Part shown: positions 38,001-49,800 of the stretch, piece after piece
Numbering within the stretch: position 1 is the first letter of the stretch
Layout of the letters: each line of letters starts with the position of its first letter
Origin: Misgurnus anguillicaudatus
Lineage: Eukaryota > Chordata > Actinopteri > Cypriniformes > Cobitidae
Assembly (NCBI RefSeq): GCF_027580225.2
Contig: NC_073358.2
Location: forward strand, 10,405,001 to 10,469,000
Direction of reading: 5' to 3'
DNA length: 64,000 bases
Program-made: the position numbers and the translations under genes
Notes under the pieces: model-generated
Told to the model about the DNA's origin: nothing
Databases searched by the model: none
What the model saw: the letters and a program-made list of their open reading frames with translations, nothing else

Positions 38001-40881
38001 TTTAGCTTTCTATTTCATACTAGTGTTTTGTTTTGCTCTCTGTGCTTTCGCGTTCGTCAATACGCTAGGGCTGTGCAAATAATCGTCTGCGATTCTCATG
38101 CGTGTTTCATCAGTAAACCCGGTTCCTAGTAGATTAGTAGTAAAACGCCATCAGCTGCTTTCAAATTGAGCTGCATTTACTACACAGAGCCGTAGTTCAC
38201 AGAAAAGCTAGGCAAAATCGTGTTCATAATCGAGGAAAATCAACTCTGATAATCTATGCGATTTTGCACAGAACTGCGGTTCTGTGAAGTAGATGCGGCT
38301 CAAGCAGCTGATGGCGATTTACTTGTAATCACAGAACCAACTTTTTCTGAACATACGCGCATGAGAATCACAGGCGATTTTTTTTTGCACAGCCCTACAA
38401 TACGCCGCTACGTCTCGTATGCTACGTCCTACATCATACGCTGGGATTGCCCACTCTCGTAAATGCGTGTTGGTCATTACCGGAAGCTAGTTATTTTAGA
38501 TTGTAAAGTTTTAAAGGTCCCGTTTTTCAAACTGTAATGTTGCTGTTAGAGCATAAATTATACCTGCAAAATTAAAAAGCTCAAAGTTCACTGAGAGGCA
38601 ATATATTTTCTTTAACAGAATTCCACTTTCAAAGCCTACAACAAACGGCCGGTTTGGACTACAGCCCTCTATGTCCCAGTTGAATGACATCAATATTGGG
38701 AGTTTTTGACTAAACTTCGCCTACATGAATACATCAGTCGCCAGCTAAGCTAACGGCAAGCTAAGCTGCTATCGAATCACAACACACTAAACGTGCTACA
38801 AAATCAGAATTCGTTACGTATTTTGAAGGAGGGACTTCATTGAACAAGGAAGACATCACCCCGTTTTTAGGACCGTGAAAACAGCAGTATAGAGATGAGT
38901 AAATTGTGTGGAAAAATACCATGTTTTTTACACGTGAAACATGAACACGTGTTATGTTCCGCACTGTAAACACAATTAAAGCTTCAAAAACACAAGAAGA
39001 ATGGGACCTTTAAATATAGATATTTTGCTTACAAAATCACATCGATAGCCTACCGAAGGCCTTTATTAACTCTTTCACCGCCAGCGTTTTTAAAAAAAGT
39101 TGCCAGCCAGCGGCAGCGTTTTTCATGATTTTCACAAAACTTCAATGCCTTCCAGAAAATGTTCTTCTTCAAATATATAAACATACAATATACCAAATGA
39201 AAGAACAGACCCTCTGCTTTCAAACAAAAAAAAACGTTTCATCCTACCTTGAGTAGTTCTTTTGTAATCAGCTTTTGAATATGGGTAGGTTTCTGCAAAA
39301 ACACCACATTTTGAGCAAAAAGCAGAGATAATTCAATTTTTGTGACGGACTTTTCATAGAGATCCCATTCAGAGCGATCTTTAAAACAGACACGGACATG
39401 CAGCAGCAATAGGGCAATACTTCCGGGTTTAAAAAGTTGCGGTATTGCGGAAAGACGGAAATACTCGTCATTGGCGGGGAAGCGTTTTCTCTTGATTGAC
39501 GAGATATCTCGTCAATGGCGGGGAAAGATTTAAATGGGACATATCACGGAAATTTGTCTTTTTCCATGTTTAAGTGCTATATTTGGGTCCCCAGTGCTTC
39601 TATCAACCTAGAAAATTTAAAAAATAACAACCCAGTAACTTTGTTTTGGTAAACCATTCTCTGCAAGCATGTGAAAAAATAGGTAATTGAAATTTGGCTC
39701 CCCCTGTGATGTCAGAAGGGAATAATACCACCTCTTAATTTGCACTATCCAACAATGGCACTGCCATTAAGTGCAGAGATTATTTCATTTGCATTTAAAA
39801 GAAAACTGTACATTTTTGCTCGTACCTACAAAGTGGCAACTTTAACATGTTATAATAAATTATGATATTTTGAGCTAAAACTTAACATACGCATTCTGGG
39901 GACACCAAAAAGATTTTTTTTACATCTTAAAAATCTTGTGAAATGTCCCCTTTAAGCCACTGGAGCCTTGTATTACTTCTGTGAAGGATGGATGAACTTT
40001 TGGGGGCTTCAAATCAGATGCACCATTTACTACCATTACACTGGTATTACCGAACAGCCTGGACACTCTCCAATACAACTCTGACTGTGTTTGTCTGAAA
40101 AAAGATGATCATATACTTCCAGGATGGCTTGAGGGTGAGTAAATCGTGGGGTAATTTCCTTTTTTTTTTTTTTTTTTGGCTGAACTATCCCATCAATGCT
40201 ATAAATTACACTACTATTGTTATTGTTATAAACTATTGCACTTAGCACCGTGAGACTGTTATTGTGGTTCTTTTAGTTTTTTTCAATTCATGTTGTGTGT
40301 TATATTCTTGTAATCATGAATGTATTTTGTAGGAGTGCTGTTGCTGAATGCTGTGCTAACGGTGCGTGCCCACCAGGCTAACTCACACAAAGACAAAGGA
40401 TGGGAGATTTTCACAGATGCCGTTGTACAGTGGCTCAATACTAATATGGAGGGTCTTGTTTTTATTCTCTGGGGCGCATATGCTCAGAAGAAGGGTGCCG
40501 TCATTAATAAGGTATGTTTGACAAATACTGCAACTCTGAACAAGCTTAAGCATGTGAAAAATAATTGCAAAATTGTTACAAGATGTTCCTGTGGCTCAGT
40601 TGGTAGACTATTATTGTGTTAAGGGATTAAACCCAGTGAACACATACCAATAAAACTATAGTTTAAATGCACTGTCACTTTAAATAGAAGCATCTTCCAA
40701 ATGCATAAATATAAATTTTTCTCTCAATGTTAATTTACAGAAGCGACATCATGTTCTGCAAGCAGTCCACCCTTCACCACTGTCCGCTCACCGCGGCTTC
40801 TTCGGATGCAAACATTTCTCAAAAACCAACGAACTGTTAAGCAAGTCTGGAAAAGAGCCCATAGACTGGAAAGCGCTCTGA
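35008..40881 (+). CDS. ung: ung, uracil-DNA glycosylase, complete, nuclear and mitochondrial forms
   Basis: Nuclear form exons: 35008-35088, 35609-35803, 36598-36693, 37348-37445, 37555-37643, 40333-40511 and 40741-40881, 292 aa. The enzyme removes uracil from DNA to start base excision repair. Exon 1A begins [17 protein letters not shown], where QKSITSFF is a PCNA-binding PIP box. The catalytic core is intact: water-activating loop GQDPYHG (131-137, Asp133), [12 protein letters not shown], the LVFILWG strand, and the minor-groove intercalation loop HPSPLS (His256). All seven exons splice GT-AG in one frame. The gene is divergent from sebox. Intron 5 (37644-40332) is 2.7 kb of nested repeats. 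A polyadenylation signal lies 278 bases after the stop. Confidence 0.97.
35501..35803 (+). CDS. ung: ung exon 1B plus exon 2, mitochondrial isoform start
   Basis: An ATG at 35501 opens a frame that runs without a splice into the shared exon 2 (whose nuclear-form acceptor is the AG just before 35609). The added 36 residues begin [20 protein letters not shown]: basic, hydroxylated and free of acidic residues, as expected for a mitochondrial targeting sequence. The full product would be 301 aa. Mammalian UNG likewise makes UNG1 and UNG2 from two promoters and alternative first exons. An alternative is a spliced 1B, but the contiguous frame needs no extra assumption. Confidence 0.85.
36140..36511. 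mobile_element. Internally deleted Tc1-like element in ung intron 2
   Basis: Ends CACCGATCAGCTATAACATT and, inverted, CACCGATCAGCCATAACATA. The minus strand keeps the transposase N-terminus ([20 protein letters not shown], helix-turn-helix, ending near 36255), but the catalytic part is gone. It follows a (CA)n run. Confidence 0.85.
36756..37223. repeat. Truncated copy of the 0.8-kb foldback family in ung intron 3
   Basis: The left arm (TAAAGGGACACACCACTTG through TCCGGGTCTGGCGCTACC) is complete. The right arm stops at about GCAGCCATG, so only the inner part of the palindrome remains. Confidence 0.8.
37644..40332. other. ung intron 5, nested repeats
   Basis: An outer repeat runs from about 37672 (GGGAAAGTTCATCCAAAAAT) to about 40192 (inverted end with a T run, GGCTGAACTATCCC). 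Inside are the hairpin MITE 38066-38397, a foldback at 39066-39531 (TTAACTCTTTCACCGCCA) and another repeat at 39530-39955. No coding exon lies within it. Confidence 0.7.
38066..38397. mobile_element. hAT-type MITE with perfect 8-bp target duplication
   Basis: TAGGGCTGTGCAAA and TTTGCACAGCCCTA (slightly expanded T run) are inverted ends. CAATACGC flanks both sides (38058-38065 and 38398-38405). Confidence 0.9.
40575..40740 (+). repeat. tRNA-like SINE fragment in ung intron 6
   Basis: TGGCTCAGTTGGTAGA resembles a tRNA A box and GGATTAAACCC a degraded B box. It lies directly before ung exon 7. Confidence 0.4.
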
Positions 40882-41158
40882 TTGTTTCCCGTTTAGGATC
40901 TGATGAAATGTTGTTGGCCCTGTTTGTTTGCTGTTAAATGTGTTCTTCTCTAAACACTATATACTTGTTTATATAGCTGCGTAGGTAAATACTTCACACT
41001 ATTTCCTTTATCATTGCACTTTGTGTTTCTTTGACAACTGTTCAGATTTTATATTATTGTATGTTTCATGTCATAAGGCCACAGTGTATTTTATCAAAAG
41101 GTTTGTTCCTGATGGTTCAATTTTAAACGTACCACCGTGAAGCTATTTGTGTTTGTAC

Positions 41159-41164
41159 AATAAA
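41159..41164 (+). terminator. Polyadenylation signal of ung
   Basis: AATAAA, 278 bases after the ung stop codon and before the mlxip start. It is the first canonical signal noticed downstream of the gene. Confidence 0.6.
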
Positions 41165-41511
41165 CTATTTTTTCACAGAATGCTGTAGGCACTTTTAATT
41201 TCACTTCAAGTACAACGGACTCTTTCGGTTTTAATATCAAGAAAAGGTATTATATTTTTGACTGACTTGCACAGTTGTTGGCCGTATAGTGTTTCTTCGA
41301 GGCGTTGAGTAAAGTGGGTGTGCGCACGAAGCAACCAATAGCCCCCGAATCCGGGTTACCACGAGTTCACAGAGAACCTAAACAAGTTTCACGCTATAGC
41401 ATCAATGCTAACTCTGGGAAGAAGCTGAAATAATGACTAAAATAATATAACTTGCCTCAATAATACGGACTAACGATAATCGCCATTTCACATACAGTCT
41501 GACTTTTGGCC

Positions 41512-44500
41512 ATGGCTACACGAGAGATTCGCCAGTACCGCCACGCCGCGATGTTGATCAAGCAGGACGACGACTCCGATGCCGAAGAATCGATCGTCGT
41601 GTTAAGGAAACCGGACGGCCGCGAGTCGCAGATCATCCACAGCGGTCATTTTATGGTGTCTTCTCCTCATACCGATCATCCACCGAAGAAGGGCTACGAT
41701 TTCGATACCGTCAATAAACAAACATGTCAGACGTATCACTTCGGAAAGACGAGCACGTCGCATCTGTCCATCGACGCTTCTCTGACGAAACTTTTCGAGT
41801 GTATGACCCTTGCGTACAGGTGAGCGGCTTAACACACAAAATAAGTTTATTTAGATATTGTTTTAGCCAAGTTTTGAGGCAAATACAACTCCACCATCAA
41901 ACAAAACGTCACGCTTAGCTAGTTGCTAGCTAACAACGGGAGCGCGATTAGCATCTTCTCAGTCACTCGCACCAGACGTGAAAACATGCTAGTAAATTAA
42001 CAACTTAAACTTTTGTGATGTTATTCAAGACACGTGATTTATACTTTATGCCGTTGTTTAATAACATGATTAAGTACCCACAGTTACTTCTTTGTTCTGT
42101 GGCGAACTTATTAAGTTAACCGTTAAGTTAATGGGTTTATTAAATCTTAATATTGACGCCATTTTCAGTCTCAACAAATGTAACTTAGTTGTAGCATTTA
42201 TATATCGCATATAGCCTGTGTGTGTCACGAGTTATAAGTGCAGATTTTTGTTTCAACTTTAGCAATAAAGCTCTGAAATGTCAAAGCCTTAGTTTTGTAA
42301 GTGTGACAAATTAATGCACAAAATATAAATAAAGTGAGAAAACATTGGGTTTGAATATAGGTTGAGTATTTACATTAATGCATTTGGCAGGTGCTTTTAA
42401 TCCAAGAAGACTTGTCATTTATACATCTGTTTATTTACGTGTGTGTGTGTGTGTGTGTTTCCTGTGGTGCAAACCCATGACTTTTGCTTTACTAACCCAA
42501 TGCCCTATCAGTTGAGGTACAGGAACACTTTTAGGTTTCTCTTCCCGGTTTAGCTGCTGAGGTCACGATGTTGCATACAGTGTTGCAAAATCAGCAATAT
42601 GTGTTATGGCCTGACTATGCACGTAACATATTTGTTATGTTTCACAATATGAAACATTAACTAAATCTACATTCCCACCTGAAAGTTTTGCTGGTTTATT
42701 ATAGTATGCTAGTATAGTTTAAATATAGTTTAAACTCATCCTTGATTCATAATGCTGTGTAATGTTACGTGATTAATCTCATCTGCGCATATAAACTGTC
42801 CACTGGTCCTCAAAAAATCCTCCAGGTTCTTCACAATTTTTGCCTTTCCAGCATATCACCTTTTTTTACACTGAGGATAATCAAAAGCATCATGCACAAC
42901 CAATTACAAAATTGTCTCAATTACAAAAGACACAAACATTCACTGATGTTCATGAAGGCAACACATTTTGTACATTTTGAACTGCAAATTGTATGTTTTT
43001 ACAGATTCTGCAAGGGGTATGTAAACATATGAGCTCAACTCTACTTACTACTATCATTTATCTGTGTGTTTACATCATGTTTCAATAAAGAAAATGTGGT
43101 CAAACGTTTGGTTAGTAGCTTGTGGCCACAACAAAGGGATGACTGTGATCAGATTGTTCATTCTTTTGCGTTGTAAATATAAAGATGTTTATGAATCACT
43201 AGTGAGCATGTTGGCTAAATCAGGACAGGAGCTTTTCTTATGTATGCATGTTTAGCATCTGTTGCTATAATAAGATGCTGTGTGTGGATAGTCATGTACT
43301 TGGCTGCAAAGCCATTTGAAGATTTTTGGAGTCAGTGCACCATAACAGATATCCTTCTTCATAGGCTTCAGCTAAAAAATACCCAGAACTGTGTTGAACA
43401 TGCATGTTGCTGTAGACATTATCTTTTGTTAATAAAGGTTAATGTCACATTTGCTCTATCGTTGAATGAAGACTTTCTTTTAATGTAATTAATTGTATTG
43501 ATGTAATGTTTTTGGACAAATATTTTGAACAGAATGCTCATGTATTTGTCCTTTGTGAAGACAAATAAGAGCTGGCAAAACAAAATCAAGGTTTATATTT
43601 CCCTCATGACCAAAAACACACATGACATTGTTGATTTTGTGAACTAAAAACAAAAAAGTCTTTCTCAAAGAAGTTGTTTGCTGTTGATTTTGTGAATAAA
43701 AACTAGGGCTGCACAATAAATCCGTGTGATTTGTCACGCGCATCTCGTCAGCAGGATGAGGAACTGGCATCTTGTCTCATCGAGGAACCTCGCATGCGAT
43801 TTATTGTGCAGCCCTACTTAAAACAAAAAACAAATTTTCTCAAACGAGTATTTTGCTCTCACAATTCTGTTCTAGGAGAAATGCCCATACAAGGAATTCC
43901 ACCCTTTATGACATCAAACAGGGCCAAAAAAACTTATGGGGGTGGACTAAATCTATTTCATGGATTCTGACTTATTAACACAGTTAAAGAGTAGGGCTGG
44001 GATGAAACATCATGCAATTCTGCTTGCTATGCTTTTCAATGAATTACATTGAAATTCTGCTACATCCAAAAGCCTGGGGGCGCTCTTGGGAGAAACTTAA
44101 TATGCACTGAAAAAAGTACCAGTTACATGCAGTAGGTGTTTCTCAATGTCAAGGGTCCTTCTAAAGCCGAAGGTATACTAGGGACATCCACGTATGCGCT
44201 TAGTCCGCATGACATCATTATCAGGAGGGTCCGTGGCCGTCCGCGCGGTGCCCAAACATTGAGATCGCGCGGACCGTCCGCGTACAACAACCCATGCGCA
44301 TGAAAAAAAATATTTTTTTTCTTGTTGTTTGATCTAAACTTTGTGTGCAGTGGTGGATCCGCTACTTTTCTTCATCTATCCTAATTTTTTAATTTACTGT
44401 AAATGGTCCAAATCAGTGCTGCCCTGATGGCCTGGTAGAGTAATAATTTGAATAAGAAATCATTTGTATTGTGTATATGTGTCCAATGCGGCCATCCATG

Positions 44501-46850
44501 TGTAGCCGCAGGGAGTATACTTGGAAAGCTGCGTGGACGAGCCGGACGCGGAGAAAATTTATACCCCGGCCTTAAAAGTACGTAAGAAATGTATATCAAT
44601 GAATCATAAAATGGCTCTGATATGTCACTAGACATTAAGAAATCATTTTCATTTCAAATATTTATATCACTGACAACAGTGGTCCGGCCAGGATATTGTC
44701 ATTTAAAAGTGGAGTTGCAGCCCTCAACTGATGTTTATGTTGTCATGTTGTGTATTTGGCACCAGTTGTGTGATTGCAGAACCAGTTTTAGCCACAAGTT
44801 TTGTGATTGCAGTACCAGTTTTGTCCACAATCCTACATACTGTTCCTTTAAGTCACTTTCTTCAGAGGCTAGGCGAGGCTCCTCTTTAACATTCGAAGAA
44901 TACGTAAATGGAACAGGCTAGCAAGTGCACGTCATTACATCAGTGAAAAGGTGTGCTTTCGATGCTGTGTGCATAGGATTCTGGGGGATTTGATAGCGCG
45001 AAGACTACACATGCATCCTTTCCTGTATATCGGATATTTTTCGAATGACGGACTTAGTCCTTGGTTGAAATTCCCAGGATCCTCGACATTGGAACAGTCC
45101 TTCGACGGATGTCGATGACGTAGCATTCTCGAAATTCTGCATGGCTTCCGAGGATCCTGCCCTGACATTGAGAAAGACCTAGTGATTTTAGATATTCAGA
45201 ATCGATATCAGACAGGTATTATTAGAATGAATCGTGATAAATCATCCCAGCCATATTAAAGAGATTGATTGGATCAGCAAAAAAGGATGGGAAAAATCTA
45301 ATAACAAATCAAGAAATTACAAACATTTATAAAAAAAGTTGCACATTAAGGTCTAAAATTATCATTAGGTACAGAAATCGAATCAATTAAATAATAACAC
45401 TGTATTTATTGTATTAATTAAATGTAAAAAAAATGTAGAGCTACAGAAGCTTGTCTTTGGTTGTTTGATTGACACAGACTTAAGTAGGTTAAGTAAGGTT
45501 ACTGTCTCTTTAAGTCCAAATAGGCACAGACTGGTTTCTGCTCCTAATCTATACACACACTTTGGACATAAACAAATGTTTTTATTAGAAAAAGAATACT
45601 GTGGAGATAATTTTGTTTGTATGTGCCCTTTCAAGAACAGAGGTTTTATGTTTGCTTGCTTTTTGAAATGCATCTCTGTGTGCAAACTGCTCACTTTAGC
45701 GTCTTTTTGGGGTTAAATTGTTTAAAATCACTTGAATGTTAACATTTGCAAACCTTTGAAACACGTTCAATTATGAACTTTACCTATTTAAATTTGCGTA
45801 TTAATCCGCGAATCACATGCGAGCCGAACAGTGGGTCTAATCCGCACGGATCAACTGCGGTCCGTTGCAGCACTAGTAACAATCTTGCTTTATTTCTTTA
45901 ATGGGCAATTTCTGTGCAGGAAGTACAGTGGAAGAACTTATATGGGCACGTTAACCGGAATATACACACACCAAGAGCTGACACAAAATCAACGTCGCCA
46001 AAGAAGTGTGTTTTGTTTGTTTGCTTGTTCAGCTTACCAGTGTGCCCAGCATTATGGAAACACTGGATGTAGTTTGTTTATCAGAGGTAGCGAGTTGTGC
46101 TTGTGTGTGTTTGTTTAACGCTGGATTTTGTTGAAATGGGGCAGTCCCAACCAGATCATAAGTCGCAGGCGGTAAGTAAAACTGCATTAAATGTCTGTGT
46201 TTTGTTGGCAATTGTTGTCTCGTAAGTGCGTATTATGTAAACGACATGAACATGTAGTGAATCATATTATCCAGATATAGTGAGATAATGTTTTTTTAAA
46301 TGGGTCTCTCCATGTATGCAAACTGCTCACTTTAGCGCCTTTTGTGGTTAAATTGTTTAAAATCACTTGAATGTTAACATTTGCAAACCTTTGAAACACG
46401 TTTAATTATGAACTTTCCCTATTTAAATTTGCGTATTAATCCGAGAATCACATTCGAGCCAAACCGTGGGTCGTGATCCGTAACACATGTACACACACCA
46501 AGAGGTTACACAAAATCAACATCACCAAAGAAGTGTGTTGTTGTTTGTTTGCTTGTTCAGCTTACCAGTGTGCCCAGCATTATGGTTGTATAATACACAG
46601 TTGTATTTTGTTTAACACTGGATTTTGTTAAAATGGGACAGTCACAACCACAGGTCATAAGTCACAGGCGGTAAGTAAAACTGCATCAAATGTCTGTTTT
46701 GTTGGCAGTCGTCATTTTGTAAGTGCGTATTATGTAAACGACATGAAGATGTAGTGAATCATATTATCCAGAGAAAGTGAGATAATGTTTTGTGTGTGTG
46801 TGTGTGCGCGTGTGTGTGCGCGTGTGTGCGCGCGTGTGTGCGCGTGTGTG

Positions 46851-46890
<40 letters not shown>

Positions 46891-49800
46891 GTGTGTGTTT
46901 GTGTGTGCGCGCTTGTGTCTGCCTGCAGTACGCCTCCAGGAGCTCGCGTTTTTCCGGGAAATTAGCGGTACAGCTGAACTGTCTTTTGTAAATCTGATAA
47001 GACTAAAGACTTTCAGAGATATGAAGGGTGCAGAATTGCTATAAAGGTACTCAAGATTAACACGAGATTACCAGGAACACTGTGTGTTATGTGACCTTTA
47101 AATGAACCTTGATGGAGTGTATTCGGGACAGAAATACTCAGTCATATGTCTAACTAGTTTTTTTAAACTTTGCCCATGTTTAACATGAGTATTGAACTCT
47201 TTAACAATGTTAATAAGTCAAAATGCATGAAATAGCAGTGTTTCTCCTAGGTTTACATAGCCTGACGTTGTCATACTCAATTCTAGTCAGAATTTGAGTC
47301 TGATACCGCTCCATTGGGCTATGATTATGAGGCGTGTCTCAACCGAAAAATGCCTCTGCACTCAATTGGATAGACCTACAGTGTTTCCCATACATCAGGG
47401 GTGGGCATCGAGGGCCGCAGTCCTGCAGAGTTTAGCTTCAACCTTAATCGAACACACCTGAATGTCATTTCCAAACAGTCCTGAAGACTTCAATTAGATT
47501 TTTCAGCTGTGTTTGATTAGGGTTGGAGCTAAACTCTGCAGGGACACTGGCCCTCAGGACCAGGAGTTGCCCACCCCTGCCATACATTGATTTATTTGTG
47601 GTGGCCCACCACAGAATCAACACTGGCCCCCACAAATAGAATTTTCATGATTCCCATTTACATTTTTATTTCCCTATTTAAAATAGCTTAATTCGGCTTA
47701 AAATATAATTTGATATATAATACAGATCAAATACAGATCAAAGAGTAGAAGTGAAACATATTTCAGGTGCCAACACTAGATCAAACGCAAACACGACATG
47801 ATGACGTCACATATATGCTAATTAGCGGGTGACGTCATCACCACCACAGTCTCTCAAAATCCTGTGGGAAACACTGGACCTATGACCAATCAGAGCAACA
47901 GAGTGTGTGACGTATGTTGAAATGCCGTCTTTTGCAGCCTGACCGAACTGTGCTAGTTATTTCGCTACCATGACACTAACATTGTGATTATACTAAGTCT
48001 GAGTTAGCGAACGTACATCAACACCTACTATGTTTACAACATTTAATTTATATCACAACATTAAGGCACACAGTAAGACTATTTCTTACCATTTGTACGT
48101 TAGTTGAACTTCATCCACGACGATACCCATTACATTTGCTTGAAAAATATCGGAGCCTAGCATGTACCTCCACTTATTCAGCAGCCACGATTCCGGGGTT
48201 CCGAAAAGAAGCTGGCAACAACAGCTAATTATATCCATCTCGTCGTGCACGCCGAGTTGCATCGCCGTGATACCTATTTCAGTTGCTTCTTTAACTTTGT
48301 CCTCCATAAGTGCGACCAACTTTTGCTGAATCCCGTAGAAAGGACGGCAAAAACATCTTTCCGATCAGCAAATGTTTTGATCGCGTTTCTCTGTTCCTCT
48401 TTTAAAATCAATGCTCTGTCAATATCTTTTAGAACAGACTCAATGTCAGAATCCAGTCCACACATCTGAATTCTACAGCGGCAGCCATTTCATTGTAAAC
48501 AGATTCAACACACACGCTCTTTGGTGACGTGGTTGATTACGTTACTGTTGATCATCTGTCCATCATCATATAAAGCCCGCCCTGACAATTTGTTTGGTTC
48601 AACCAGCTTTGGGTCTAGCATAGAAGCTCCTCAACAGAGAAACCCCAGACCGATCTTCCCTTCTTTTAAAATGTTGTGGGCGGGGCTAAGATCGGCTGGC
48701 ACCCAGGCTAAGATTTACAGATTTGGGGGGGGGGGGGTAATCCTGTTGGAGAGAATAATACTGTTTTTGTTTTTTTACATATTACCTTTCTGTTGTCAGA
48801 CATAAAATTAGTAGACTATAAAGAAGTGAGCAAACACGACCCAGTCACACCTCGTGTTTAATTCAACCAGCTGTCCCTTTACCTCTGCTAAAATACTGGT
48901 ATATAAATGTGATTTTATAATCATCTGATAAAATCACCATACATTTCCATTGAAGCCTTACTGCTGTTGCTTTTCTTTGTGTTATGAGACACAACTCTTT
49001 TTTTATTTTAAATGTGAGTTTTATTGTATATCACGTAGCCTAATAGCGCAGACAATTCGGTGCAAATTCAGAAATATGACAGCATACACTGTTACTGTTA
49101 AGCCGCCTTTCCACTGCACACGACAAACGACGGCCGTTAAACCGTAAGTCATTAATTTCCTATGGAGAGTCGTAAAGGGGGTGGTTGAGTTGCCAACCAT
49201 CTGCGGACGCGTAATTTTCGGATCCGTTAAAATTGTTTAACTTGTGCGACTACACCACATGCGATATGCCGACCGGAAGTGATGCATTTTATTGTATTTC
49301 AATCATAAACTGTGTGTAAAGTAAAAATTATTAATCCTTTTTGTTTAACTTTATTAGTAACACTTGAATCTTTAAAAAAACACTTTTGATTAATGATAAG
49401 TAATAAATTATTAATTTAATGTGTGTATGTTATTATTTTAATCTTGTCTCCATATGTTCTCTCCAAAAAATATTGCCAATCTTTGTCATATATGCGTAGC
49501 TGTTTTTTGTTTCATTTATTTGCATTCATTTAATTATTCCACCATGGTAAATATATTAGAACGAAGCCTCTTCTGCTGGAATGAGCTTCTCTCCCATGTA
49601 CGATTAAACTGAAACTTAATTACGACTGCCACCAGGGGGCGAACTCCGACTGTCGATTCCGTATGTCGTGTGCAGTGGGAAAGGCAGCTTAACTACAAAA
49701 CACGTGCATATACAGCATGATAGAGAGGGAGAGAATGCGTGTGTGGGAAACACGCTAACATTTCGTCAAGTCATGATAAACTCGATCAGCCGTCTTCTCT

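Larger units (their letters stand above)
47259..48712. mobile_element. DNA-transposon remnant carrying a helicase fragment
   Basis: Possible ends TAGCCTG at 47259 and CAGGCTA at about 48711. The left subterminal part is non-coding, and the right part contains the helicase pseudogene on the minus strand. The superfamily is not identified. A hAT element is inserted at 47379-47876. Confidence 0.5.

Noticed and set aside
46785..47044. Cys/Val-rich ORFs
   Set aside because: Translation of the GT/GC microsatellite.
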